Counted from the stretch's first letter, positions 48,949-58,221 are shown. The stretch is 64,000 nucleotides of DNA from Micrococcus sp. (GCA_029961105.1 JASBVO010000004.1:62001-126000), one strand, 5' to 3'. Program-made: numbers and translations. The notes: generated by a model not told the origin, from the sequence alone.

Positions 48949-50475
48949 ATGCCTGAGCTTCCCGACATCGTCCTGGACCAGACGCTGAGCCTCGCCGCCG
49001 ACGAGCCCGCCGCGGACGAACCGGGAGCGGGGCTTCCGGTGCCCGCCGGGCCCGCTGTGGCGTCGGGGACGGAGGAGCCGGCGGAGGCCGTGGGACGCCT
49101 GCGGCAGGCCGCCACGGTGAGGTTGCCGCACCCGCGCCGGTACCGCGCCGCCCAGCTCAAGGGGATCCGGCGGATGCTCGAGGAGGAGGCCGACGCCATC
49201 TGCGCGGCGCTGGAGCAGGACCTCGGCAAGTCCCGCACGGAGGCCATGGTCACCGAGGTGCAGGCGACCCGCACCGAGGTGGACCACGCCCTGCTGTACC
49301 TCACGGACTGGATGGAGCCGCAGTCCGTGAAGGTGCCGCTGGCCCTCCAGCCGGCCAGCGCGAAGATCGAGGCCCGTCCCCTGGGCGCGGTGCTGGTGAT
49401 CGCCCCCTGGAACTACCCGTTCCAGCTGCTCATCTCCCCGCTGGTGGCCGCCGTGGCCGCCGGCAACGCCGTGGTGCTCAAGCCCAGCGAGAAGGCCCCC
49501 GCCGTCTCAGAGCTCGTCGGCCGGCTCATCCCGCAGTACCTGGACCCGCGCTCGGTGGCCGTGGTGCAGGGCGGTGCGGAGACCGTCCAGGGGCTGCTGG
49601 CCGAGAAGTTCGACCACATCTTCTACACCGGCGGCGAACGGGTCGGGCGGATCGTCTACGAGGCGGCCGCGAAGCAGCTGACCCCGGTGACCCTGGAGCT
49701 GGGCGGGAAGTCGCCGTGCGTGGTGGCGGACGGGCGCAACTGGGCGGCCATCTCCCGGCGCATCGCCTTCGGCAAGTTCACCAACGCCGGGCAGACCTGC
49801 GTGGCGCCGGACTACGTGCTCGTGGTCGGCGAGGAGTCACAGCGGCAGCTGGAGAAGCACCTGCCGAAGGCCATCACCGAGTTCTACGGGCCGGACCCGC
49901 AGTCCTCGGCGGACTACGGCCGGCTCATCGACACCGACCACGTCGAGCGGCTGGTGGGCCTGCTGCAGGACTCCCTGGAGCCCGGGGAGGGGCGCGCCCC
50001 GGCGCGGCTCGTGCACGGCGGGCGGGCCGACGTCGCCGACAGGTACCTGGAGCCGACCGTGCTGGCGGACGTGTCCGCGGACAGCGCCCTGATGGCCGAG
50101 GAGATCTTCGGGCCGATCCTGCCGATCCTGCGCGTGGACACCGTGGAGGAGGCGATCGACTTCATCAACGCCCGGCCGCACCCGCTCGCCGCCTACCTGT
50201 TCACGGACAAGCCCCGCTACCACCGGGCCTTCGAGGAACGGGTGACTGCCGGCGGCATGGCCTTCGACGTCACGCTGCTGCAGGCGGGCCTGCCGACCCT
50301 GCCGTTCGGCGGCGTCGGGCCCTCGGGGATGGGCTCCTACCACGGGCGGGCCGGCTTCGAGACGTTCTCCCAGCTGCGCCCGGCGCTGACCAAGACCGAC
50401 CAGGTGGACACCCTCAAGGCCGTCTATCCGCCCTACACCTGGGCCAAGCGCCAGGCGATCAAGCGCCTGCTCTGA
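48949..50475 (+). CDS. Aldehyde dehydrogenase (class 3 / fatty-aldehyde type)
   Basis: 508 residues; oxidises aldehydes to acids with NAD(P). APWNYPFQLLISPLVAAVAAGNAVVLKPSE, the Glu in TLELGGKSPCVV, the catalytic Cys in FTNAGQTCVAPDYV, and EIFGPILPI are present, and the segment pattern (QLKGIRRMLEEEADAICAALEQDLGKS near the start, PFGGVGPSGMGSYHG, YPPYT near the end) is that of class 3 enzymes. An N-terminal 45-residue Ala/Pro/Glu extension is extra. ATG 48949 chosen. Confidence 0.92.
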   Translation: MPELPDIVLDQTLSLAADEPAADEPGAGLPVPAGPAVASGTEEPAEAVGRLRQAATVRLPHPRRYRAAQLKGIRRMLEEEADAICAALEQDLGKSRTEAMVTEVQATRTEVDHALLYLTDWMEPQSVKVPLALQPASAKIEARPLGAVLVIAPWNYPFQLLISPLVAAVAAGNAVVLKPSEKAPAVSELVGRLIPQYLDPRSVAVVQGGAETVQGLLAEKFDHIFYTGGERVGRIVYEAAAKQLTPVTLELGGKSPCVVADGRNWAAISRRIAFGKFTNAGQTCVAPDYVLVVGEESQRQLEKHLPKAITEFYGPDPQSSADYGRLIDTDHVERLVGLLQDSLEPGEGRAPARLVHGGRADVADRYLEPTVLADVSADSALMAEEIFGPILPILRVDTVEEAIDFINARPHPLAAYLFTDKPRYHRAFEERVTAGGMAFDVTLLQAGLPTLPFGGVGPSGMGSYHGRAGFETFSQLRPALTKTDQVDTLKAVYPPYTWAKRQAIKRLL

Positions 50476-50514
50476 GGCGGCGCCTGGACGAGCGGCGCGT
50501 TCCCTCGTCGTCAT

Positions 50515-50573
50515 CGTCGGTGAGTCCGGCGTGTCGGCATGCCGGGGGCGGCAACACGCCGGATTCACCGACG
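50515..50573. terminator. 20-bp hairpin between convergent genes
   Basis: Arms 50515-50534 and 50554-50573 pair throughout with one G-T; the 19-base loop contains its own palindrome CGGCATGCCG. It lies between the ends of the aldehyde dehydrogenase (+) and phosphoglucomutase (-) genes and probably serves both. Confidence 0.75.
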
Positions 50574-50596
50574 ACGGGCGGGGTCCACCGGGCCGC

Positions 50597-52369
50597 TCAG
50601 GCGATGACCGCGTCCACGATCGCCTTCGCCTCGGCCTGGACCTGGGCCAGGTGCTCCGCGGAGACGAACGACTCGGCATAGATCTTGTAGACGTCCTCGG
50701 TGCCGGAGGGGCGGGCGGCGAACCAGGCGTTGGCCGTGGTGACCTTCAGCCCCCCGATGGACGCGCCGTTGCCGGGCGCCTCGGTCATCGTGGCGGTGAT
50801 CCGCTCGCCGGCCAGGGTGCCGGCGGTGACGTCCGCGGGGGACATCCGTTTCAGCTTGGCCTTCTGCTCGGCGGTGGCCGGTGCGTCGATGCGCGCGTAC
50901 ACCGGGTCGCCGTACTGGCCGACCAGCTCCGCGTAGTACTGGGACGGCGACTTGCCCGTCACCGCACGGATCTCCGCGGCCAGCAGGCACAGCAGGATCC
51001 CGTCCTTGTCCGTGGACCACGGGGTGCCGTCGAAGCACACGAAGGACGCCCCGGCGGACTCCTCCCCGCCGAACACCCCCGTGCCGTCCAGCAGCCCGGG
51101 CACGAACCACTTGAAGCCGACCGGCACCTCCACGAGGTCCCGGCCCAGCCCCGCGGCCACCCGGTCGATCATCGAGGAGGACACGAGCGTCTTCCCGACG
51201 CCGGCCCCGGCCGGCCAGTCGTACCGGTGCCGGTAGAGGTAGTCGATCGCCACGGAGAGGAAGTGGTTCGGGTTCATCAGCCCCCCGTCCGGGGTGACGA
51301 TGCCGTGGCGGTCGGCGTCCGCGTCGTTGCCGGTGGCGATGTCGAAGGGCGCCTCGGCAGCTGGAGCCTCCGCACCGGCACCGGCACCGGCACCGGGACC
51401 GGCTGCCGCGCCGGGACCGGCTGCCGCGCCGGGACCGGACGCGGCGCCGGCGTCGGGCCGCATGCGTCCGATCAGCGAGGCCATGGCGTTGGGGGAGGAG
51501 CAGTCCATCCGGATCTTGCCGTCCCAGTCCAGGGTCATGAACGCCCACCGGGGGTCGACCTCCGGGTTCACCACGGTGAGGTCCAGGCCGTGGCGCTCGC
51601 CGATCTCACCCCAGTACTCCACCGAGGCCCCGCCCATGGGGTCGGCGCCGATGCGGATCTTCGCGCGGCGGATGGCGTCCAGGTCGATGACCTTCGGCAG
51701 GTCGGTGACGTAGCGGTCCCGGAAGTCATAGGTGCCCAGCGCCTCGTGCCGCTTCGCCTCGGCAAGGGGAATGCGCTTCACCTCCGCCAGGCCGCCGGCC
51801 AGCAACTCGTTGGCGCGGCCGGCGATCCAGTCCGTGGCGTCCGTGTCCGCGGGCCCGCCGTGGGGCGGGTTGTACTTGAAGCCGCCGTCGCCGGGCGGAT
51901 TGTGTGAGGGCGTGATGACGATGCCGTCGGCCAGGCCCTCGCCCTGGGTGCGGTAGCCGTTGAGGGTCAGGATCGCGTGCGAGACAGCCGGGGTGGGGGT
52001 GTAGCCGTCCCGGGAGTCGACCAGGGTGCGCACGCCGTTGCCCATGAGCACCTCGAGGGCGGTGTCCTGGGCCGGCCCGGACAGCGCATGGGTGTCCCGG
52101 CCCATCAGCAGCGGCCCGGTGATGCCCCGGGCGGCGCGGTACTCGACGATCGCCTGGGTGATCGCGGCGATGTGGTCCTCGTTGAAGGACGTCTTCAGGG
52201 ACGAGCCGCGGTGGCCGGAGGTGCCGAAGGAAACCCGCTGCGCCGGGTCCGTGGGGTCCGGATGCCTCTCGGTGTAGGCCGCCAGCAGGGCGTCCAGGTC
52301 GACGAGGTCTTCGGGAAGGGCCACGGTGCCCGCCCGCTCGGCCGCGGGCGCAGAGGTCTGAGCGTTCAT
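50597..52369 (-). CDS. pgm: Phosphoglucomutase (alpha-D-glucose phosphate-specific)
   Basis: Interconverts glucose-1-P and glucose-6-P. 590 residues: [13 protein letters not shown], phosphoserine loop [15 protein letters not shown], metal loop [11 protein letters not shown], sugar-specificity [10 protein letters not shown] and phosphate-binding [15 protein letters not shown]. Odd: about 30 residues of Gly/Ala/Pro repeats (about 305-335), coded by 18-bp DNA repeats, are inserted just before the metal loop. ATG 52369 chosen although its ribosome site is poor. Divergent from the M24 gene. Confidence 0.95.
   Translation of the reverse strand: MNAQTSAPAAERAGTVALPEDLVDLDALLAAYTERHPDPTDPAQRVSFGTSGHRGSSLKTSFNEDHIAAITQAIVEYRAARGITGPLLMGRDTHALSGPAQDTALEVLMGNGVRTLVDSRDGYTPTPAVSHAILTLNGYRTQGEGLADGIVITPSHNPPGDGGFKYNPPHGGPADTDATDWIAGRANELLAGGLAEVKRIPLAEAKRHEALGTYDFRDRYVTDLPKVIDLDAIRRAKIRIGADPMGGASVEYWGEIGERHGLDLTVVNPEVDPRWAFMTLDWDGKIRMDCSSPNAMASLIGRMRPDAGAASGPGAAAGPGAAAGPGAGAGAGAEAPAAEAPFDIATGNDADADRHGIVTPDGGLMNPNHFLSVAIDYLYRHRYDWPAGAGVGKTLVSSSMIDRVAAGLGRDLVEVPVGFKWFVPGLLDGTGVFGGEESAGASFVCFDGTPWSTDKDGILLCLLAAEIRAVTGKSPSQYYAELVGQYGDPVYARIDAPATAEQKAKLKRMSPADVTAGTLAGERITATMTEAPGNGASIGGLKVTTANAWFAARPSGTEDVYKIYAESFVSAEHLAQVQAEAKAIVDAVIA
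51393..51446 (-). repeat. 18-bp tandem repeat inside pgm
   Basis: Three copies of an 18-base unit (51393, 51411, 51429), flanked by CCGGCA hexamers at about 51374-51392, encode the Gly-Ala-Pro insert of phosphoglucomutase. Confidence 0.88.
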
Positions 52370-52496
52370 GGGACCACTGTTCCACGAACCCGAAACCCCG
52401 GGTAGCCAGCCGGTGAACATGACCGACGGCGGGCAGGTGGTCCTGGGGTACGCCGTACCGTTGCCTGCCGGCCATCGGGGGCAGACCATTGGGGCC

Positions 52497-53837
52497 ATGC
52501 CCACATCCAGCGTGCCCCGGGACGGCCTCACGGACGGGCCCTCCGTCGCTCCCGACCCGGTGCGCGATCCCGACTCGGTGCGCGATCCCGACCCGGTGCG
52601 TGATCCCGACCCGGTGCGTGATCCCGACCCGGTGCGCGATCCCGACATCCGGGCGGCCTTGTTCCCCATGCCCGAGTACGCCCAGCGGTTGGCGTCGGTG
52701 CGCGAGCGGATGGACCGCCAGGGCCTGGGAGCGCTGCTGGTGGTGGACCCCGCGAACATCTTCTACCTGACCGGCTACGACGCCTGGTCGTTCTACACCC
52801 CGCAGGTGCTCTTCGTGCCCCTGGACGGCCCGATGCTGCTGTTCCTGCGCCAGATGGACGCCCGGGGCGCCTTCCGCACCTCCTGGCTGCCACAGGAGCA
52901 GATCCTCGGTTATCCGGAACAGTACGTGCACCAACCCCACATCCATCCCTTCGACTGGGTCGCCGGGGTCCTGCGCCGGCGGGGGCTCATTGCCCCGGCA
53001 GCGGCCGCCAGCGCCGGCGTCGGCCTGGAGATGGATGCGCACTTCTTCACGCCGAAGGCCTACCGGGCACTGCTGCGCGGGATCCCGGAATGGACCCTCG
53101 TGGACAGCTGTGAGCTGGTCAACTGGGTGCGGGCGGTGAAGTCGGCCGCCGAGATCCGGTACCTGCGCCTCGCATCCCGGGTCACCACGGTCTCGATGCG
53201 GGCGGCCATCGACGCGATCGAGCCCGGCGTGGCCCAGAACCAGGTGGCGGCACGCATCGCCGCCGCCCAGGCCACGGGGGACGGGGAGGCCTGGGGGGAT
53301 TTCCCGGCCATCGTGCCCATGCTGCCCACCGGCGGATCCGCGGACACCCCGCACCTGACCTGGTCCGATCGCGTGCTGCGGGAGGGCGACGCCGTCTCGG
53401 TGGAGCTGGCCGGCGTGCACCGCCGGTACCACGTGCCCCTGGCGCGCACGGTGGTCATCGGCACGCCCTCGAGGGACCTGCTCCGGCTTGAGGAGGCGGT
53501 GGGCGCCGGACTGCAGGCCGTGCTGGACGTGACGGCCCCCGGCGTCCCGGTCCGGGAGCTGTCCCGGACCTGGACCCGGGCCCTGGACCGGTACGGGCTG
53601 GAGAAGCCCAGCCGGCTGGGGTACTCCATCGGCATCGGGTACCCGCCGGACTGGGGCGAGCGGACCATCAGCATCCGCGCCGAGGACGAGACCGTGCTGG
53701 CCGAGAACATGACGTTCCACCTGATCTGCGGGATGTGGATGACCGGCTACGGGTACGAGGTGTCCGAATCGATCCGCATCACCGCTACCGGCGTGGAGGC
53801 CTTCACCCAGTTTCCCCGGCTCCTCGTGAGGACGTGA
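52497..53837 (+). CDS. Creatinase-fold M24-like hydrolase resembling ectoine hydrolase (DoeA/EutD)
   Basis: About 446 residues. The segments [55 protein letters not shown] and [20 protein letters not shown] recall ectoine hydrolase DoeA. In place of the D/D/H/E/E metal set of true M24 peptidases there is [18 protein letters not shown], close to creatinase, so catalysis is probably metal-free hydrolysis of a C-N bond. An 18-bp DNA repeat encodes a (DPVRDP)n stretch near the N-terminus, and the true start may be ATG 52669 (MPEYAQRL), after it. Stop 53837, four bases before the M20 gene. Ectoine is the best guess; other cyclic amidines or creatine-like compounds remain possible. Confidence 0.75.
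   Translation: MPTSSVPRDGLTDGPSVAPDPVRDPDSVRDPDPVRDPDPVRDPDPVRDPDIRAALFPMPEYAQRLASVRERMDRQGLGALLVVDPANIFYLTGYDAWSFYTPQVLFVPLDGPMLLFLRQMDARGAFRTSWLPQEQILGYPEQYVHQPHIHPFDWVAGVLRRRGLIAPAAAASAGVGLEMDAHFFTPKAYRALLRGIPEWTLVDSCELVNWVRAVKSAAEIRYLRLASRVTTVSMRAAIDAIEPGVAQNQVAARIAAAQATGDGEAWGDFPAIVPMLPTGGSADTPHLTWSDRVLREGDAVSVELAGVHRRYHVPLARTVVIGTPSRDLLRLEEAVGAGLQAVLDVTAPGVPVRELSRTWTRALDRYGLEKPSRLGYSIGIGYPPDWGERTISIRAEDETVLAENMTFHLICGMWMTGYGYEVSESIRITATGVEAFTQFPRLLVRT
52554..52643 (+). repeat. Five tandem 18-bp units in the 5' part of the M24-like gene
   Basis: GACCCGGTGCGCGATCCC-type units start at 52554, 52572, 52590, 52608 and 52626, with a partial sixth. They encode Asp-Pro-Val-Arg-Asp-Pro if translated. 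Confidence 0.93.
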
Positions 53838-53841
53838 TCCG

Positions 53842-55059
53842 GTGTCCCTCGGTCTCACCGCGGACTGCACGCCCCGGGAGCGTGAGGTCCTCGACCTCAT
53901 CGACCGCGGAGACCTGGTCGGCCTGACCCGCACCCTGGTGGATGCCGGCGGCGAGAACCCGGGCGGCACCGAGCAGCAGGTCGTCCGGGCGCTCCAGGAC
54001 GCCGCGGTCATCCGTGGACTGCAGGTGCGCACCGATCTCGTGGCACAGCAGCGGCCGAACGTGGACGTGGAACTCCCGCCCGGCGGACCCGTGGGCGAAG
54101 GGCCCGGACTGCTGTTCCTGGGCCACTCCGACGTCGTGCCGGCCGGTCCGGGCTGGAGCAGGCCACCGTTCCGGTCGGTCGTGGTGGACGGGCGCGTCTA
54201 CGGCCGGGGAGCCACCGACATGAAGGGCGGACTGGCCGCCGTGCTGGTGGCCATGGATGCCCTGCGCCGCGCCGGGGTGCCACTGGCGGGGCCCGTGCGC
54301 CTGGCCTGCACCGTGGACGAGGAGGATCTGGGGCTCGGCATCCGGCACCTGACCCGGCGCGGGCTGGGCCGGGCCTTCGCCGGGTGCGTCGTGGCCGAGC
54401 CCACCGACCTGCAGACAGTCGTGGCCTGCCGGGGCGATGCCTACCTCGAATTGGAGATCACCGGCGTGCCCGCCCACTCGGGCCGGCCCGAGGACGGCCG
54501 CAACGCGATCGACGCCGCCGCCCGGTTGCTCGCGCTGGTGCGCGAGGACCATGCCGCCCACGCCCGGGATCCCGACCCGCTCCTCGGGTCCGCGACGTGG
54601 AACGTCGGCCGGATCGACGGCGGCCGGGCCACCTCGATGGTCGCCGCGCAGTGCCGGCTCTGGCTCGACCGGCGGATCATGCCCGGAGAGGATCCCGCGG
54701 TGATCCTCTCCGAACTGCTTGCCGCCGCGGACCGGGCCGGCATCACCGGCGATGGCATCTCCCTGGAGGGTGCTGTCACGATGTCCATGCCCGGATTCCG
54801 CACCCCCGTGGAGCATCCCCTCGTGTCCGCGGTCCACGGCGCCGTCCTGGCCGTCGGCGGCCCGGGAGGCATCGGCGGATGGACCGCCGCGTGCGACGGC
54901 GGCTTCATCGCCCAGGACCTGGGCGTGCCGACCGTCGTCATGGGTCCCGGCGGACTCCACGACCAGGCCCACCAGGTCGATGAGTCGGTCGGCGTCGACG
55001 AACTGGTGCTGGCCGCCAGGGCCTACGTGCTGGCGGCCCTGCGCCTGCTGCCCGTCTGA
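53842..55059 (+). CDS. M20-family metallohydrolase (ArgE/DapE-like deacylase)
   Basis: 405 residues; two-zinc amidohydrolase. Metal ligands are visible as LGHSDVVPAG (His), GRGATDMKGG (Asp), TVDEEDLG (Glu pair), AEPTD and the C-terminal GGLHDQAHQVDE (His). The GTG start lies four bases after the creatinase-fold gene, so the two are one unit. If the partner opens ectoine to N-acetyl-diaminobutyrate, this enzyme could supply the deacetylation that DoeB does elsewhere with a different fold. That link is inference from context. Confidence 0.87.
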   Translation: MSLGLTADCTPREREVLDLIDRGDLVGLTRTLVDAGGENPGGTEQQVVRALQDAAVIRGLQVRTDLVAQQRPNVDVELPPGGPVGEGPGLLFLGHSDVVPAGPGWSRPPFRSVVVDGRVYGRGATDMKGGLAAVLVAMDALRRAGVPLAGPVRLACTVDEEDLGLGIRHLTRRGLGRAFAGCVVAEPTDLQTVVACRGDAYLELEITGVPAHSGRPEDGRNAIDAAARLLALVREDHAAHARDPDPLLGSATWNVGRIDGGRATSMVAAQCRLWLDRRIMPGEDPAVILSELLAAADRAGITGDGISLEGAVTMSMPGFRTPVEHPLVSAVHGAVLAVGGPGGIGGWTAACDGGFIAQDLGVPTVVMGPGGLHDQAHQVDESVGVDELVLAARAYVLAALRLLPV

Positions 55060-55102
55060 CCCGCCGTCCCCCGACCTGGGCCAGTCACCCGGCCTGGGGC
55101 AG

Positions 55103-55429
55103 TCACCCGGAGCCCGTCACCCGGCGCAGGAGCTCGTCCAGGCCGGCGTCCTCCCGGCGGCCGGCATCGTCGCACCGCAGCGAACCCTCCCCGCAGGTGA
55201 TGGTCCACTGGAACGCGTCGCGCGACGGGCCGCTCCTCGGCCGGCGGTCGACCGTGGCCGGGCCCAGCCCGGCGATCCGGCGGGCCGCCCGCGCGGCCGG
55301 GGTGCCGTCGTCGGGAATCGCCGCCGACCAGCGGCGCACCATCCCGGCCACCCCGCCCGAGCGCAGCACTGTGACCTCCAGCGCCCCGGGTGCTGGATGC
55401 GGCGCGGCGACTCCGGGCTCCTCGGCCAT
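55103..55429 (-). CDS. Emfourin-type protealysin inhibitor
   Basis: 108 residues, small and without signal peptide. The start LEVTVLRSGGVAGMVRRWSA, followed by GPSRDAFQWTITCGEG and a C-terminal LDELLRRV, matches the pattern of emfourin, the protein inhibitor encoded next to protealysin in Serratia, as I recall it. It begins nine bases after the M4 protease gene, the same pairing as in that operon. Family call is from short sequence and context. Confidence 0.75.
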   Translation of the reverse strand: MAEEPGVAAPHPAPGALEVTVLRSGGVAGMVRRWSAAIPDDGTPAARAARRIAGLGPATVDRRPRSGPSRDAFQWTITCGEGSLRCDDAGRREDAGLDELLRRVTGSG

Positions 55430-55438
55430 GGCCCCAGC

Positions 55439-56632
55439 CTACGGAGCGGCCACGGCCTCCGTCAGCACCCCCACCTGTGCCCAGGACTCCCGGATGATCC
55501 GGGCGACCTCGTCCCCGAACCGGTCCAGTCCGGCCGCCACCGTCGCCCGGGCGAAGCCGGCGAAGTCGACGTCCTGCGGGAGTTCCTCGGAGACCACCAC
55601 GTCGAACCAGACCTGCCCGGCCCGCTCCCAGGCGTGCCCGCCCAGGGCCGTGGCCGCCAGCTGGAAGGCGCGGTTGGGGATGCCCGAGTTCAGGTGCACC
55701 CCGCCGTAGTCCTCCTGCGTGACGACGAACCGGTCCATGTGGTCCGGCTGCGGGTCCCGGCCCAGTCGCGGGTCGTCGTAGGCGGTGCCGGGAGCGGACA
55801 TCGAGCGCAGGCCCCGGGCCCGGACACCGGGTCCGAACACCTCCGCACCGATCAGCCACGTCGCCTGCCCGGCGGTGTGCCCCTGCACGTACTGGTCCAC
55901 CAGGGCGCCGAGCACGTCCGCGAAGGACTCGTTCAGCGCCCCGGACTGGCCCTCGTAGTCCAGGTCTGCGGCGTACTGCATCAGCCCGTGCGCCAGCTCG
56001 TGGCCGATCACGGACAGCGAGGGCGTGAATCCCGTGAAGATCTCCCCGTCCCCGTCGCCGAAGACCAGGCGCGTCCCGTTCCAGAAGGCGTTGTCATAGC
56101 GGTGGCCGTAGTGCACGGTGGCCAGCAGCTCCAGCCCGGTGCCGTCCAGGGAGGACTGCCGGTAGATCTCCTCCAGGAACCGGTGCACCGAGCCCATGCC
56201 GTCGTAGGCCTCGTCCACTGCGGCGTCCTGCGCCGGCGGATCACCCTCGGAGCGCACGACGGCGCCCGGCAGCCCCTCCGTGCCGCGCGCGTCGGAGACG
56301 GTCCGGTCCAGGGTCCCGCTGGGGGCGGCGATCCCCGGCTCGGGCAGGATCCCGCGGTGGCGGAGCTCGCGGACCCGCTGGTCGAGTTCCAGCGTGCGGT
56401 CCACGTCCACCCGCAGGTCCGGGTCCCACCCCGGAGCCTCGGGTCGCGGGCCGCTCCGCGGCGTGTAGGGCGGCCGGATGGAGGGGCCGGCCGGCGACGT
56501 CGGCACCCCCGGGTCCTGCGGCCGGTACCGCGAGAGTTGCTCGAGCAGGTAGGGCGGCACCGCGCACTGCCGCCGGTGTCCCTGCGCTATGGGGACCGCC
56601 GCCCCGCCGGGTGCCTCACAGGCTGATGTCAT
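55439..56632 (-). CDS. Protealysin-like M4 (thermolysin-family) metalloprotease
   Basis: 397 residues. Zinc site HELAH (about 211-215) with the downstream glutamate in GALNESFADV (about 235) and the catalytic His region DYGGVHLNSGIPNRAF. The short N-terminal propeptide carries PPYLLEQL (about 26-33), the hallmark of protealysin-like precursors, instead of a thermolysin-type long propeptide. No signal peptide is visible, also as in protealysin. ATG 56632 with GGAGG six bases upstream overlaps the nuclease gene end by 17 bases. In an operon with nuclease and inhibitor. Confidence 0.92.
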   Translation of the reverse strand: MTSACEAPGGAAVPIAQGHRRQCAVPPYLLEQLSRYRPQDPGVPTSPAGPSIRPPYTPRSGPRPEAPGWDPDLRVDVDRTLELDQRVRELRHRGILPEPGIAAPSGTLDRTVSDARGTEGLPGAVVRSEGDPPAQDAAVDEAYDGMGSVHRFLEEIYRQSSLDGTGLELLATVHYGHRYDNAFWNGTRLVFGDGDGEIFTGFTPSLSVIGHELAHGLMQYAADLDYEGQSGALNESFADVLGALVDQYVQGHTAGQATWLIGAEVFGPGVRARGLRSMSAPGTAYDDPRLGRDPQPDHMDRFVVTQEDYGGVHLNSGIPNRAFQLAATALGGHAWERAGQVWFDVVVSEELPQDVDFAGFARATVAAGLDRFGDEVARIIRESWAQVGVLTEAVAAP

Positions 56633-57497
56633 CGAATCCCTCCAGTGCTCGCCAGCGCCGCACGGCGCGGGCTCCGCGGACCCCCTCATCCTGGGCAGCG
56701 GCGGGGACACGGTAACGGTCGGCCGCGGCGAGTTGTCCCATGTCCAGTCCGGTCAGTTCCGCGATGTCCGCCACGGGGACCTGGAAGGTGCGGAACGGTC
56801 CGGGACCGGGCACCTCCTCACCGGCGCGCAGGCCGCTGCGGAGGATCCGGTCCAGGCCCTCGCCCTGGTCCAGCACGTACCCGGTGGAGGCGAGCGTGCC
56901 GAGCGCCGGCTGCAGGTTCCAGGCAGCGATCTTGAAGAACTGTCGGGGGATGAGGTACTCGCCGCGGTATTCGGGGTCGTCACCGGCGAACACGCAACCG
57001 CTGAACACGCTGATCCGCTGGCCGGCGGCCCGGGCGTGCTCGAGGACGTGGTCCTCGAGGCCGAGCCAGAGCTCCTGGGACTGGTTGAAGTACCCCGCCT
57101 GTGGGGCGCACACGGGGTAGTGGAAGGTGTCGATGTTCGCCCGGCGGGCGGTCACGTCGTCGCCCCACACCGGGTCACGGCGGCGGACCAGGTGGCCGCG
57201 GTCCAGGTCGTTGCGCGCGTAGAGGTCCTCGCCGGCCTGGTGCTCTTCGGGCAGGCGCTCGTCGAACCGCCAGTTGTCCCCGCGGCCCACGTTGCGCAGC
57301 CGGGCACCGTCGATGTTCACCGCCGTGATGGCGGCCAGCCGGCGGTCGGTGTCCTGGTGGACGGAGAAGTGCACGTAGTCCAGGACCGTCAGGCGATCGT
57401 CGCTGGGGACCGGGACCCCGGCAGCGGTGTCGAGGAAGTCGGCATCGTAACCGGCGCGGACGGTGGGGTCGGTGGTGATGCCATACGGTTCAGCCAT
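56616..57497 (-). CDS. DNA/RNA non-specific endonuclease (ββα-metal, NucA type)
   Basis: 293 residues. The NDLDRGHLVRR segment (DRGH about 99-102) provides the general base His, and the metal-binding Asn lies in the NIDTFHYPVCAPQAGYFNQS region. C-terminal part has VFSGCVF and RQFFKIAAW typical of the NUC family. No signal peptide or membrane segment is visible, unlike most secreted family members. ATG 57497 chosen; ATG 57542 is an in-frame alternative. First of three genes with the M4 protease and its inhibitor. Confidence 0.88.
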   Translation of the reverse strand: MAEPYGITTDPTVRAGYDADFLDTAAGVPVPSDDRLTVLDYVHFSVHQDTDRRLAAITAVNIDGARLRNVGRGDNWRFDERLPEEHQAGEDLYARNDLDRGHLVRRRDPVWGDDVTARRANIDTFHYPVCAPQAGYFNQSQELWLGLEDHVLEHARAAGQRISVFSGCVFAGDDPEYRGEYLIPRQFFKIAAWNLQPALGTLASTGYVLDQGEGLDRILRSGLRAGEEVPGPGPFRTFQVPVADIAELTGLDMGQLAAADRYRVPAAAQDEGVRGARAVRRWRALEGFDDISL

Positions 57498-57588
57498 GCG
57501 GTCAGGCAACCAGCCGGAGATGTCGGCGGGATGAACGATCACCGGGTGCCACCTGTGGAGACCCCGGTGTGATGTCCGCGCCGTTGCC

Positions 57589-57594
57589 TAGACT
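57589..57594 (+). promoter_or_regulatory. -10 hexamer TAGACT of a leaderless DUF4190 gene
   Basis: The ATG at 57601 is the seventh base after the hexamer; no ribosome site lies between them. Confidence 0.6.
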
Positions 57595-57600
57595 GGAGCC

Positions 57601-58221
57601 ATGGCCGACCGGAATGACCAGGGACAGCACTCGGACGAGTACCGCCCGTTCGACGACCCCAAGCATCCCTCCTGGTACACGGATCCCTCCGCGCCGGACG
57701 GGCACCCCACGCCGCAGCCCCCCGGCCAGCCGCCGGCCGCTCGGAACCCCTACGCCGACCAGCCGCTGGCCGGTCCCTACGGCGACGGCCAGCACCAGTA
57801 CCCCATCCATGGCGGTTACCCCGTGGTCGCCAACCAGCCCGGCGAGGAGGGCCAGCACCGTCCGGGACAGAACCCCTACGACTTCAACCACGGCCAGGGC
57901 CGCGGCTACGGCCCGCCCGGTTCCCCTGTTCCGGGCGGGATGCAGCCGGGCCGGTCGGCCGGCGCGCCGTATCCCGGCGGGCAGGCCCGGCCCGCCGGCC
58001 TCGGCATCACCGCGATGGTGCTGGGCATCGCGGGCGTGGTGACCTTCGGCTTCCTGTTCGTCCCCCAACTCCTGGCGATCGTGTTCGGCCACATCAGCAT
58101 GGCCAAGGAACCCCACGGCAAGGGCTTCGCCGTCGCCGGGCTGATCATGGGCTACCTGGTCACCGGCCTCTGGGCGCTGATGATCGTCGGTTTCATCGCC
58201 TTCGGAGCGATGCTGGGGTAG
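57601..58221 (+). CDS. DUF4190-domain membrane protein
   Basis: 206 residues. A long Pro/Gly/Gln/Tyr-rich cytosolic N-terminus (about 1-130) precedes two membrane helices (GITAMVLGIAGVVTFGFLFVPQLLAIVFG and GFAVAGLIMGYLVTGLWALMIVGFIAFG by pattern), with GHISMAKEPHGKG between, the DUF4190 signature. Function unknown. Likely leaderless. Confidence 0.85.
   Translation: MADRNDQGQHSDEYRPFDDPKHPSWYTDPSAPDGHPTPQPPGQPPAARNPYADQPLAGPYGDGQHQYPIHGGYPVVANQPGEEGQHRPGQNPYDFNHGQGRGYGPPGSPVPGGMQPGRSAGAPYPGGQARPAGLGITAMVLGIAGVVTFGFLFVPQLLAIVFGHISMAKEPHGKGFAVAGLIMGYLVTGLWALMIVGFIAFGAMLG

Noticed and set aside
52554-52643. Possible CRISPR array
   Set aside because: Repeats are contiguous 18-bp units without spacers and lie in a reading frame.
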